From IMG/VR virus record IMGVR_UViG_3300025626_000029, positions 1 through 59,110 of that record: DNA of 59,110 nucleotides; one strand, given 5' to 3'. The notes under the pieces are model-generated. The model had not been told where the DNA came from. It saw only the letters and a list, made by a program, of their open reading frames with translations, and did not search any database. Of this stretch, positions 1 through 6,888 are shown piece by piece. Position 1 is the stretch's first letter. Each line of letters starts with the position of its first letter. The position numbers were made by a program, and so were the translations under genes. The stretch comes from a virus.

Positions 1-563
1 CTAAACCCTATACTTTTTGCTCTTTTGCTTTCCAGCTGGTCGTGAGTAGAAGCCATAAAATAGTTTTTATAACCTTCAGCCCATTCTTTCTCCCATTGGT
101 GAGTGTATCCAGTCCAGGTCTTCGCATTCCACACCATAGCATCAATAACAGATAAAGGCATTAATGACGGCTCACCATACGTCCCAAACCTTACGTAACT
201 ATTGAACGATAGCTCGATTATTTGCTGTTGTTTGTCCCTTGTAAGTGGTGTGAGCTCCTCGTGTTTAATACTCCTTAGCATAGATAAGAAGCCAACGTAC
301 TGGTTAAACTTATGTGTGTAGCATCCCCCTTCTCCCATATTACCACTATATGGACAATCTAAACAATTCGCTCCATCCAGCGCAAAGAATTTCTTCATTC
401 CGAAGCCTTTACTGGTTGAGGCTAACGTCCATTGTGCCGTACTAAAGGTGTACGTTTGAACCAATGGCGCACCATTAGAAATCTTCTTGTTTGTTGTTTT
501 CCCTTTACGTATTACTACCAGTATATCCTTGTCTGGTATTGTAAAGACTACTCTATTTTTCAT
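1..563 (-). CDS. Cys-motif phage protein, partial (3' end off the window)
   Basis: A leftward reading frame opens at an ATG (complement of 561-563) and is still open at base 1, giving at least 187 residues, so the C-terminus is missing. The middle holds a cysteine cluster (CLDCPYSGN then GGCYTHK), preceded by TSKGFGMKKFFALDG. This pattern loosely recalls the phage GP88 family, in which a sugar-like loop precedes a Cys cluster, but I cannot confirm the match. It is the last visible gene of the leftward small-gene operon. Its start is preceded by one copy of the operon's repeated hairpin element. The function is unknown; the cysteines could bind a metal. Confidence 0.75.
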   Translation of the reverse strand, partial: MKNRVVFTIPDKDILVVIRKGKTTNKKISNGAPLVQTYTFSTAQWTLASTSKGFGMKKFFALDGANCLDCPYSGNMGEGGCYTHKFNQYVGFLSMLRSIKHEELTPLTRDKQQQIIELSFNSYVRFGTYGEPSLMPLSVIDAMVWNAKTWTGYTHQWEKEWAEGYKNYFMASTHDQLESKRAKSIGF

Positions 564-573
564 AGTAGATAGT

Positions 574-618
574 TTAATTAGTTAACAGATAACCGAAGCG
601 CCCACTGGCGCTCCTTAA
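574..618 (-). repeat. Start-associated repeat copy 1
   Basis: In mRNA sense this reads GGAGCGCCAGTGGGCGCT and then, after two bases, GGTTATCTGTTAACT, ending 10 bases before the ATG of the next gene. AGCGCC and GGCGCT form a perfect 6-bp stem with an AGTG loop. Confidence 0.9.
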
Positions 619-619
619 T

Positions 620-769
620 TCATAGCTCTACATTTAATAAAATGCAAAGCTCCTCGTAATAAATTCTCCCACTACTGCTTAAGCGGTCGTAATCCCAGCC
701 CATATTATAGACTAAATCTTGTATGCGCTCCATTTTCTCATTCCAAAGCATAGCTTCTTTATTCTTCAT
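620..769 (-). CDS. Hypothetical 49-residue protein
   Basis: A short acidic/aromatic protein that starts MKNKEAMLWNEKM and ends in CILLNVEL. It is bracketed by repeat copies 1 and 2, exactly as its longer neighbours are, which is the main reason to accept so small a frame. No signal peptide, membrane segment or known motif is visible. The function is unknown. Confidence 0.65.
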   Translation of the reverse strand: MKNKEAMLWNEKMERIQDLVYNMGWDYDRLSSSGRIYYEELCILLNVEL

Positions 770-783
770 TGAATGTTTCTTTA

Positions 784-826
784 TTAATTAACAGATAACC
801 GAAGCGCCATTACTGGCGCTCCTTAA
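784..826 (-). repeat. Start-associated repeat copy 2
   Basis: Same element as copy 1, with the hairpin loop changed: GGCGC and GCGCC arms around ATTACT on the plus strand, followed in mRNA sense by GGTTATCTGTTAATT. It lies 15 bases upstream of the start of the 49-residue gene. Confidence 0.85.
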
Positions 827-827
827 T

Positions 828-1283
828 TTAGGCTAACGATCTTTCGCCATTGTCAGCGAAGCTATAATACCCATCTTCACAAACGATAATATGGTCTAAT
901 ACCGATATATCAAAAAGATCTAAGTTCTTTTTAAGTTTCTTAGTTACTCTTTTGTCGTTCTCACTGGGGTTTTTATTCCCGCTTGGGTGGTTATGAGCGA
1001 CAATAACAGAGTGAGACGTGCCCTCAATCGCCCTTCTCGTTATAGCTGGAATATCTACACTACAAGAAGCACCGCATCCTTGCGTAATTGTTTCTAACCA
1101 TAGTACAGAATTCGCCTTATTCATATACATTACAATAAATAGCTCTTGTTCAAATATCTTTTTCCCAATGTGCGCCTTTAATAAATTGTAGGCATCACGT
1201 GAGCTCCTTATTTTCTGTTCTATAGGGTTCTTTTTAGCCTTCCATTTTACCTCAGCTTTCCCAATAAATACTGTTGTTTTCAT
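828..1283 (-). CDS. radC: RadC-like MPN/JAB domain protein
   Basis: This 151-residue protein consists almost entirely of a RadC-type MPN (JAB/JAMM) domain. The metal-site signature is clear: H97-N-H99-P-S-G followed by D110, with a RadC-like lead-in (FIVMYMNKANSVL, then SVIVAHNHPSG). It lacks the N-terminal helix-hairpin-helix of full-length bacterial RadC (about 220 residues), so it is a domain-only version as often seen on mobile elements. RadC-like proteins are linked to anti-restriction and polyvalent-protein systems; no enzymatic activity is firmly established for the family. It sits in an early operon and is preceded by repeat copy 3. A second, separate HNHPSG domain occurs inside the giant protein at 43403-52195. 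Confidence 0.85.
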   Translation of the reverse strand: MKTTVFIGKAEVKWKAKKNPIEQKIRSSRDAYNLLKAHIGKKIFEQELFIVMYMNKANSVLWLETITQGCGASCSVDIPAITRRAIEGTSHSVIVAHNHPSGNKNPSENDKRVTKKLKKNLDLFDISVLDHIIVCEDGYYSFADNGERSLA

Positions 1284-1300
1284 CTTGTTTAAAGTTTAAA

Positions 1301-1338
1301 TTAGTTAACAGATAACCAAAGCGCCCAATGGCGCTCTT
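1301..1338 (-). repeat. Start-associated repeat copy 3
   Basis: Element before the RadC-like gene, with hairpin arms GCGCC / GGCGC around a short CAAT-type loop and the same TTATCTGTTAACTAA tail in mRNA sense. Confidence 0.85.
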
Positions 1339-1340
1339 TA

Positions 1341-1637
1341 CTATTCTAAATGTTCTCCAGCGTTGAAATAATCGTAGTAACGGTCGGCTCTGTATGGATA
1401 TTTTCCGTTTTCTATACATTCATCACACCAGCTCCCCGTTGCGTACCCGTACGCATCGTGACGGTCATATACGTTTTGATCATTACCACATCTACAAATT
1501 AACGACTCCTCCATATAAAATCCTCCTTCGCTGAATACGTCAGCGCATCCGAATTCCAAAAAGTCTTCCGCTTCCATCTTGTTATCAAAGGACGTGTATA
1601 AGTCCCCGTTTGCCTTGTATATCTTGTATACCTTCAT
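1341..1637 (-). CDS. Hypothetical Cys-containing early protein
   Basis: A 98-residue acidic, tyrosine-rich protein starting MKVYKIYKANGDLYTSF. The middle carries CRCGNDQ and, about 20 residues later, WCDECIENG, so there are two CxC / CxxC pairs that could form a small zinc-binding site. No recognised family. It lies in the repeat-punctuated leftward operon between copies 3 and 4, and is probably an early, host-directed accessory protein, judged only from size, composition and context. Confidence 0.7.
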   Translation of the reverse strand: MKVYKIYKANGDLYTSFDNKMEAEDFLEFGCADVFSEGGFYMEESLICRCGNDQNVYDRHDAYGYATGSWCDECIENGKYPYRADRYYDYFNAGEHLE

Positions 1638-1650
1638 CTTAATTAGTTTT

Positions 1651-1690
1651 AGTTAACAGATAACCAAAAAGAGCGCCCACTGGCGCTCCT
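1651..1690 (-). repeat. Start-associated repeat copy 4
   Basis: AGCGCC / GGCGCT hairpin plus the GGTTATCTGTTAACT tail in mRNA sense, just upstream of the 98-residue gene. Confidence 0.88.
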
Positions 1691-1693
1691 TTG

Positions 1694-1930
1694 TTAGTGT
1701 TCAGCGTAAACGGACGGTATTTGTATTCCGCTTTCGCTCCAAAGCTCACTCTCCCAATTCACAGAGTAAAAAAGCTCCTCGTCTTGCAATTCCTCCCAAA
1801 TGTCCAGCACCTCATCCACAGAGTAGATTTCCCCTGACGAATTGAACACGAAAGAACCAACGTTGTAAGGGTTGGAACGATCCAACAGTTGCAGTTGTTG
1901 AACACTCCACAATTTCGTAGCATTTCCCAT
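1694..1930 (-). CDS. Hypothetical acidic early protein
   Basis: A 78-residue protein beginning MGNATKLWSVQQLQLLD and strongly acidic in its second half (EELQDEELF). No membrane segment or known motif. The start is supported by repeat copy 5 immediately upstream and by tight packing with its neighbours. Function unknown. Confidence 0.65.
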   Translation of the reverse strand: MGNATKLWSVQQLQLLDRSNPYNVGSFVFNSSGEIYSVDEVLDIWEELQDEELFYSVNWESELWSESGIQIPSVYAEH

Positions 1931-1943
1931 TTTAATAGGTTTA

Positions 1944-1980
1944 AAGTTAACAGCTAACCAGGAGCGCCCACTGGCGCTCC
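1944..1980 (-). repeat. Start-associated repeat copy 5
   Basis: Hairpin arms GGAGCGCC / GGCGCTCC (plus strand GGAGCGCCCACTGGCGCTCC) and a slightly diverged tail, GGTTAGCTGTTAACT, in mRNA sense. Confidence 0.88.
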
Positions 1981-1985
1981 CTTAA

Positions 1986-2237
1986 TTAATCAATAATGTA
2001 AACAAGTTGAGTAAGTAGTTCAACTTTAACGTTATCATTCACGAGCCCTTCGCAGTATTCATCTATGTGGTCAATGTAGCTCTTAGGATCAAAACAGTAC
2101 TTTTTATACTGCTCTGTAGCTTGTGAGTATACACCGTTAAACGCTGAGTCCATAATTTCAAGAAATTGCGAATAGGTACGATAGTTACCCGTTGCAAAGT
2201 CCAGCTCTGCATTGTCGTAGTTGCTTAATGTTTCCAT
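1986..2237 (-). CDS. Hypothetical early protein, first gene of the leftward operon
   Basis: An 83-residue acidic protein (METLSNYDNAELDF at the start) that appears to be the promoter-proximal gene of the operon. About 200 bases of structured leader separate its ATG from the predicted promoter near 2445-2475, and repeat copy 6 lies directly upstream. No domain recognised. Composition and size are typical of small phage early proteins. Confidence 0.65.
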   Translation of the reverse strand: METLSNYDNAELDFATGNYRTYSQFLEIMDSAFNGVYSQATEQYKKYCFDPKSYIDHIDEYCEGLVNDNVKVELLTQLVYIID

Positions 2238-2250
2238 TTTAATAAGTTTA

Positions 2251-2290
2251 ATTAGTTAACAGATAACCAGCGCCCCATATAGGAGCGCCA
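2251..2290 (-). repeat. Start-associated repeat copy 6
   Basis: The most diverged hairpin (GCGCTCC pairs with GGGGCGC with one wobble), but with the intact tail GGTTATCTGTTAACTAATT in mRNA sense, ending 13 bases before the ATG of the 83-residue gene. Confidence 0.8.
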
Positions 2291-2440
2291 GTGTTGAACG
2301 TGTGCCCGTTCATAGGTTTCGGCTTTCTTAAGCCCTGGCGCCATTACTGGCGCACTGACCCCGCACTACTGGGGTTCTTCAGATCTGTTTAAACTTTCCC
2401 GAATGTCAAAGAACCTTTGAACGTTGAACCGTTCGCTATT
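2291..2440 (-). promoter_or_regulatory. Structured leader of the leftward operon with repeated dyads
   Basis: This is the predicted 5' untranslated stretch of the leftward operon. Visible structure: the dyad GAACG-N6-CGTTC occurs twice (2296-2311 and 2419-2434), TCAAAG-N3-CTTTGA lies at 2406-2420, a GGCGCC..GGCGC hairpin like those of the start-associated repeats lies near 2337-2353, and CCCC-N8-GGGG lies at 2359-2374. The two identical dyads could be operators or RNA hairpins. No protein frame is supported here. Confidence 0.5.
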
Positions 2441-2444
2441 AAAT

Positions 2445-2475
2445 GCAAGATATAAACATTTGTGAGTAAACCAAA
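2445..2475 (-). promoter_or_regulatory. Predicted Bacteroidetes-type promoter of the leftward operon
   Basis: On the minus strand a TTTG (complement of 2472-2475) is followed after 19 bases by TATCTTGC (complement of 2445-2452). The known Bacteroidetes consensus is TTTG-N19-21-TAnnTTTG, so spacing and most of the -7 box fit, with one mismatch in the TTTG part. Confidence 0.45.
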
Positions 2476-2605
2476 CACAAAGCACAAAAACATTTAAACG
2501 TTTTAAGCGATCAATTACTAAGCTCGTGAGCTGGTCAGCTCGTCAGCTCATACACCGGGCAAAGGTGTGCCCCGGTATGCAAGTACGTGCCCGTTCTGGA
2601 CGTTG

Positions 2606-2613
2606 TACGTTTG
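2606..2613 (+). promoter_or_regulatory. Promoter-like TACGTTTG box
   Basis: Matches TAnnTTTG exactly, but no TTTG lies about 20 bases upstream and no accepted gene follows before the terminator-like hairpin at 2798-2828. Confidence 0.25.
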
Positions 2614-2797
2614 TTTTGGTTGTCTGGGGCTGGTTGGGTTGGTATTGATCACTAAACAGGTAAAACAGGAGCGCCACAGGCAGGTCAACAGTTGCAAAAA
2701 GCTGAAAAAGTGCACAAAGACGGTCAGCTGGTCGGGGTGGGGTGGTCTGGATATCGGTTCAGGTGCGCAGTTTTTATAGGATAAACATATATATAAT

Positions 2798-2828
2798 CCC
2801 CCCGATAGATATTTCTGGGGTCTTTTTT
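2798..2828 (+). terminator. Terminator-like hairpin
   Basis: A run of C (2798-2803) can pair with GGGG at 2817-2820 and is followed at once by TCTTTTTT. The stem is short and the loop long, so this is a moderate call. If real, it ends a rightward transcript that has no obvious protein. Confidence 0.4.
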
Positions 2829-3220
2829 CGGGTTATAGTTTGCTGTAAATTGGAGAAAGGCTGTGTTTTGGCTCAGAGTAAGGATTTGCGGGGGTGTATA
2901 GAATAGATCTGTTAGGTGGTGGACACTGACTATGCAATACTAATAACAGCTGTTGTAAGGGGATCTCTGGGACTGAACGCATGGTTCCGGCACAGGTATA
3001 GTTTGGGCGTATTGTAGTGTTTAACGTGAATTTTAGAGTGTGCCTTGATTTGGGATTTGGCACTCTGAACTAGGATTAGTTTATTTCTGAACTATAAACT
3101 GATTCACTTAAGAACATGAGTTCAATCATTCGTTTGATCTCAATCACAATGCTAAGTTAGTAAAAATATATGACATTATCAAGTCCCATATGAGACAAAC
3201 AGCTGTAGTATTTTATTGAT

Positions 3221-3228
3221 TATCTTTG
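3221..3228 (+). promoter_or_regulatory. Late-arm promoter, TATCTTTG, 5 bases before ATG
   Basis: A perfect TAnnTTTG box. The next ATG is at 3234, only five bases after the box, where transcription should begin, so the transcript is expected to be leaderless. The box would lie inside the frame if the upstream TTG at 3216 were used, which argues for the ATG at 3234. Confidence 0.6.
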
Positions 3229-3233
3229 TATCT

Positions 3234-3398
3234 ATGACAGGCATTATTATATTACTAAGCATTGTGCTGTTGGTGAGTATGTTACACCGAATAGCAGGTA
3301 TAGATACAACAGCAGAGCACCCTTTCGCTTGTGGTAGTGATGAGGTATGTTACTGTTCTAAATCAGAAAACTGTAAGAAGCGTGAAGAGCAAGTATAA
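3234..3398 (+). CDS. Small single-pass membrane protein
   Basis: 54 residues. Residues 3-17 are a strongly hydrophobic stretch (GIIILLSIVLLVSM), followed by a short tail with four cysteines (ACGS, CYC, NC) and a charged end. The ATG at 3234 is chosen because the upstream TTG lies within the promoter box. The 3' end overlaps the next gene, whose GTG start is at 3382. It heads the rightward arm. Function unknown; it could be a small virion or membrane-active protein. Confidence 0.55.
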   Translation: MTGIIILLSIVLLVSMLHRIAGIDTTAEHPFACGSDEVCYCSKSENCKKREEQV

Positions 3399-3768
3399 GA
3401 AGTACGATAATGGCGGTAAGCCTAAGAAAAAGAAGAGAAGCAAGAAAACAGAGTTTGCCAGACAAATGGAAGAACTTGCTTTAGCGGCTAAGATTATGAT
3501 GCTTGAAGGTATTATGGATCCAGAGGATATGCCAGCAGAGATTACCAGCTATATTGATAGTGGTATGATGGGCGGAGCTATTGACCAAGAGGATTCAGAC
3601 CCTATGTATACTATGCGTCCCTATATGATGGACCCAGAGAACCTAGTTATGGCTAGAAACTCTAGACCAGGCAGAGAAGAATACAGCAAACGTATTCCTA
3701 TGCAAGAGGTTAGAGATGCTAGATTCCCAGAGCTCATGTTACCTAAGAAAAAAATAAGCCTGTTTTAA
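3382..3768 (+). CDS. Tagged virion-arm protein 1 (shared basic GG N-terminus)
   Basis: The open frame extends upstream to 3331, but I place the start at GTG 3382. Translation from there gives (M)KSKYKKYDNGGKPKKKKR, the same N-terminal signature as the next proteins, and the upstream part overlaps the previous gene. The product is 128 residues: a lysine-rich tag, then a methionine- and acid-rich body (EELALAAKIMMLEG, MMGGAIDQEDSD), then a basic end. No known domain. The stop overlaps the next start (TAATG). It is probably a virion or assembly protein, judged from the tag and operon. Confidence 0.65.
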   Translation: MKSKYKKYDNGGKPKKKKRSKKTEFARQMEELALAAKIMMLEGIMDPEDMPAEITSYIDSGMMGGAIDQEDSDPMYTMRPYMMDPENLVMARNSRPGREEYSKRIPMQEVRDARFPELMLPKKKISLF

Positions 3769-4988
3769 TGAAGAGTAAGTATAAATACGATGAAGGCGGT
3801 AAGCCTGGTAAGCCCGGTAAGAAAGGTCCTAGATTTAGCCGTATGATAGGCGGTCCTGTTCGCTATAAAGGTGGATGGGAAGATAAGCTAGAGGAACTAA
3901 TGCAATCTCAAGCAGATAAGTTAGCTGCACGTTACGGTTGGGCTCCCAACTATAGAGATGCAGAGCTTCCAGAAGATAGAAATAGAGACGATCTACCAGC
4001 ATTCTACGACTTTGTAACAAGAGCAAGAGCAGAAGACCTGTATGATGAGGCGCTACCATTAGATGATTATACTACAACATACAACCTAGGTCCATTATCA
4101 CTACAACGTTGGAAGAATGCAAAGCAATCACCAGATGGCGTAAACTATAGAACACCTTATTGGGCTGCTGAGAAAGTAAAAAAAATAGGAGAAAGCGTAA
4201 CTCTGGGGAAAACACGAGCCAATGCTGGTGTTCACTTAGGGGATGAGCAGAACGATATGCTAGAAGAAGTTAGATTTGGTAACTATAAGTTAGGACACCA
4301 AAAAGAAAAGCTAGATAACACCTTACTAGATAAGTTCAGACAATCTCTTGGTTCTGTGTTCCCACCTGCTAATACTCTTTTAGCTGGAGGTGCATCTACA
4401 GGAGGTAAGAATCTTGACGAAATAGCCCAGCTTGCTTACTCAGCAAAAACTTATAATGATTTATATAAGCAAGAAAAGATTCTGGTTGGAATACAGGATC
4501 AAATACAAGACGCACCCTCTGCCGATCGTCCAGCTCTAGTAGATCAATACAACCAAGCTTCTGAAGGGTACGAAAGAAAAACAGCTGAAGCTACTTGGTT
4601 TGCCCCAACTGCTGGTCTACTTGGTTTAGGTGGTCTTTCTACTACAGATGGATTGGTAATACCAACTGCTGGTCTTATGAGAAACCCACTTCAAAAAGCT
4701 TACAAGCAAGAGAAAAAAGCGTTTAAGAAAACTCTAGAAGACGCAGATGAAAGATACGCTTCTAACAGAGAAGAGTATTTAATGCAAAAGAGTCAACGTG
4801 AGTTAGATAGATACCTAGATGCTTACGAGGAGGAGTATGGTGTAAGACCAGTGTTTAAAGACCCACCAGTAACAAAGACACCTAGAAAAAAAGCTTCGGA
4901 ATATGTTATACCTAACGGCAGAAGAGGTGAAAACAGAAACCCTATATATTTGATGGATGGCGGTAAGGTAAAGCTTAAAAAGAAATGA
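3768..4988 (+). CDS. Tagged virion-arm protein 2
   Basis: 406 residues with the N-terminal signature MKSKYKYDEGGKPGKPGKK and, unusually, a second Gly-Gly basic motif at the very C-terminus (MDGGKVKLKKK). The body is largely helical and charged, with a small hydrophobic Gly/Ala/Leu stretch near residues 275-305 (WFAPTAGLLGLGGLS) that could touch a membrane. No enzyme motif was recognised. It is translationally coupled to both neighbours by four-base or shorter overlaps. Likely an internal or scaffold-associated virion protein; the exact role is unknown. Confidence 0.7.
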   Translation: MKSKYKYDEGGKPGKPGKKGPRFSRMIGGPVRYKGGWEDKLEELMQSQADKLAARYGWAPNYRDAELPEDRNRDDLPAFYDFVTRARAEDLYDEALPLDDYTTTYNLGPLSLQRWKNAKQSPDGVNYRTPYWAAEKVKKIGESVTLGKTRANAGVHLGDEQNDMLEEVRFGNYKLGHQKEKLDNTLLDKFRQSLGSVFPPANTLLAGGASTGGKNLDEIAQLAYSAKTYNDLYKQEKILVGIQDQIQDAPSADRPALVDQYNQASEGYERKTAEATWFAPTAGLLGLGGLSTTDGLVIPTAGLMRNPLQKAYKQEKKAFKKTLEDADERYASNREEYLMQKSQRELDRYLDAYEEEYGVRPVFKDPPVTKTPRKKASEYVIPNGRRGENRNPIYLMDGGKVKLKKK

Positions 4989-6220
4989 AAAGCAAGTACA
5001 GAAAATATAACGAAGGCGGACCTGTAAAACCTAAGAAGCGTAAATCACCTGTAAGCGAATACTTTGAATCGGCTCCAAAAGGAACAAAAATTGTTGATCT
5101 TAAATACAACGATGATGGAATGGCTATTTTTACATTTAATGATGGTCATGTAGTTTCTCAGAAGCACTCACAGACAATGGGTTATCCATATGACGCAGGT
5201 TATATGGAAAAAGTTTATAACGACAGGTCTCAATACGAAAACGCAGTCAAATCATTTAGGGACAGTTTGTCGTTGGCAAACTTTACAAGTGGTGGTGAAT
5301 TCCCAGAGTATGATTCAGATTGGGACCAGCCCGGAGCAATATCTAAAGAGGGTTCTGAAAAATCTGATTTAGCTAGAAAAATTGTAGAAAGATCAAAAGG
5401 TGATATAAAGGGGTATTACCCCGGAGAACAGCCTGGATACCATCTTTATAGAGAGCCTCCAATACTAAGATGGAGTAACGACCCTAATAAAAAATTAGAC
5501 GGAAACTATAGGGGTAATAATACCGAGTACTATGGATATACTGAATCTCCAGAACCATACAAAAGAACAAACTTTGATTCTGGTCAGACGTTAATGTATA
5601 ACGAAAATACTGGAGACTTCGGAATTCCTATGGATGTATACGAAACAAGAAAAGTCCCTATGGGTCAAGGTAATTTCACAAGTGTCAAATATAAAAACGA
5701 CAGAGGTGATGAGGAAAGTTTCTTAAAAGAAAAGCAAGGTGGCGACTATTTAAGAACTGGTAAAATTATACAAACCGCAGACGAGTCTGGTACTGACTTT
5801 TTAGATACAGGATACCACAGGGCATATTATCCCGATTTTGCTCCACCAAAGGTAAGACCTGTATACAGAGAGCCTGTAAGTAAATTATCTCTAAAACCTA
5901 AGGGATTTAATATAAAGCCAAACATACCCCAATTAAAACCAGTTAATACGCTACCTGACTTTTACTCTAGAAAAATGAATAGGAATGGAGATATTATATA
6001 CGAAACTAGCTTTGGGGAATTTGTCACAACCAAAGATCCTAATCAATTAGGAAGGATAAAAGGAAATAGTAACAGGTATAGAAACAAATTAAATCTACCT
6101 CCGATGCTTGATCAAGATTTTCAAAACATGTTTAGAAATCGTATTGACCAAGGTGTTAGAGACAATCGTGGGCAGTTTAAACAAAACCAAATGAATATAA
6201 AAGCCTCTTACAGAAAATGA
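4985..6220 (+). CDS. Tagged virion-arm protein 3, paralogue of the protein at 6889-7956
   Basis: 411 residues beginning MKSKYRKYNEGGPVKPKKRK. The body is rich in Tyr, Asp, Asn and Pro without a recognised fold. The C-terminal 90 residues contain RKMNRNGDIIYETSFGEFVT and PMLDQDFQNMF, matched closely by RRMNRKGDIIYNTSFGDYVT and PMLDQDFQNFF in the protein two genes downstream. The two genes are therefore tandem paralogues with diverged middles and conserved ends. The start overlaps the previous stop by four bases (ATGA). Function unknown. Confidence 0.7.
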   Translation: MKSKYRKYNEGGPVKPKKRKSPVSEYFESAPKGTKIVDLKYNDDGMAIFTFNDGHVVSQKHSQTMGYPYDAGYMEKVYNDRSQYENAVKSFRDSLSLANFTSGGEFPEYDSDWDQPGAISKEGSEKSDLARKIVERSKGDIKGYYPGEQPGYHLYREPPILRWSNDPNKKLDGNYRGNNTEYYGYTESPEPYKRTNFDSGQTLMYNENTGDFGIPMDVYETRKVPMGQGNFTSVKYKNDRGDEESFLKEKQGGDYLRTGKIIQTADESGTDFLDTGYHRAYYPDFAPPKVRPVYREPVSKLSLKPKGFNIKPNIPQLKPVNTLPDFYSRKMNRNGDIIYETSFGEFVTTKDPNQLGRIKGNSNRYRNKLNLPPMLDQDFQNMFRNRIDQGVRDNRGQFKQNQMNIKASYRK

Positions 6221-6876
6221 AAGTAAAGTACAACAACGGAGGACCAGTAAAGCCTAGCAAGTACGACAAGTACGGATTTCCGGTATCTGATACTACAGGC
6301 ACAGCTTCTTATGAGAAGATGGCTAAGTATCTTCTTGAGACTAGAGGAGGTAGCAGAGAGCGTATGGAAGACTTAATGTATGACATTGCAGCTGTTGAAT
6401 CGGGTAGAACATTTGACCCAGCTATAAAGCAAATAGGTGGCGGTCCAGGTCGTGGTATATTTCAATACGAGGGACCATTTACAGAAGATAGTAGCAATCG
6501 TGCTAAAGACGCTGTTAGTAGAGCTATGCAATATTACAGCTCTGATAAGACTGGTTCTATGCCAGAATGGCTACAGAATTTTATTGATGAGTCCGGAGGT
6601 TCTTATGACTTCTCTAAACTAACAATACCTCAGCAGAAGTCTCTATTTCTAGCTGACTACAGCCAATCTAAAAGCATACCTTTCAAAGCTTTTATGCAAG
6701 GCGAGGGTACAACAGAAGATATGTGGGCTGACCACCATAAAGTATCTGGTGCAGATAGACCACACTTCAGAGAGCTTGAGGAGTTAGCAGACAAACAAAA
6801 ACAAGCACGCACGCTAACAGACGATCAGATACGTTCAATGATGTTAGGTAGAAGCGTAATTCAAACCCTAAAGTAG
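6217..6876 (+). CDS. Predicted lytic-transglycosylase-like peptidoglycan hydrolase with the GG tag
   Basis: 219 residues. After the shared tag (MKVKYNNGGPVKPSK) comes a lysozyme/SLT-like fold: an AAVESG segment with a candidate catalytic Glu at residue 61, and a GGGPGRGIFQYE segment at residues 74-85 that resembles the second conserved block of phage and bacterial transglycosylases. The protein lacks a signal peptide, which fits a virion-borne enzyme used at entry better than a secreted lysin; the lysis cassette lies far away at 52211-53330. It is flanked by two paralogous tagged proteins. The enzyme class is inferred from motifs only. Confidence 0.6.
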   Translation: MKVKYNNGGPVKPSKYDKYGFPVSDTTGTASYEKMAKYLLETRGGSRERMEDLMYDIAAVESGRTFDPAIKQIGGGPGRGIFQYEGPFTEDSSNRAKDAVSRAMQYYSSDKTGSMPEWLQNFIDESGGSYDFSKLTIPQQKSLFLADYSQSKSIPFKAFMQGEGTTEDMWADHHKVSGADRPHFRELEELADKQKQARTLTDDQIRSMMLGRSVIQTLK

Positions 6877-6888
6877 CCCAATGCCACG

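Larger units (their letters stand above)
2476..3220. other. Gene-poor divergence region
   Basis: About 745 bases between the leftward operon and the late arm. The short frames here (for example a GTG-started frame at 2567-2779 and a minus frame at 2833-3063) have low-complexity translations and no start context, and I do not accept them. The region holds a GAGCTGGTCAGCTC-type repeat cluster near 2521-2550, an ACCGGG/CCCGGT inverted repeat near 2553-2575, a promoter-like box at 2606-2613 and a terminator-like hairpin at 2798-2828. Bases 2830-3215 show nothing convincing. This is a reasonable place for a control region or origin, but no direct evidence marks one. Confidence 0.5.

Noticed and set aside
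2567-2779. GTG-started 70-residue frame
   Set aside because: Low-complexity translation, no start context, lies in the gene-poor region; a terminator-like hairpin follows but that fits an RNA equally well.
2833-3063. Minus-strand 76-residue frame
   Set aside because: Cys/Pro/Ser-rich translation without domain or operon context; no promoter or neighbouring gene in phase.
3216-3233. TTG start of the first late-arm gene
   Set aside because: The codon lies in a TATCTTTG promoter box; ATG 3234 used instead.
3331-3381. Upstream start of tagged protein 1
   Set aside because: Overlaps the previous gene; GTG 3382 restores the shared N-terminal tag.
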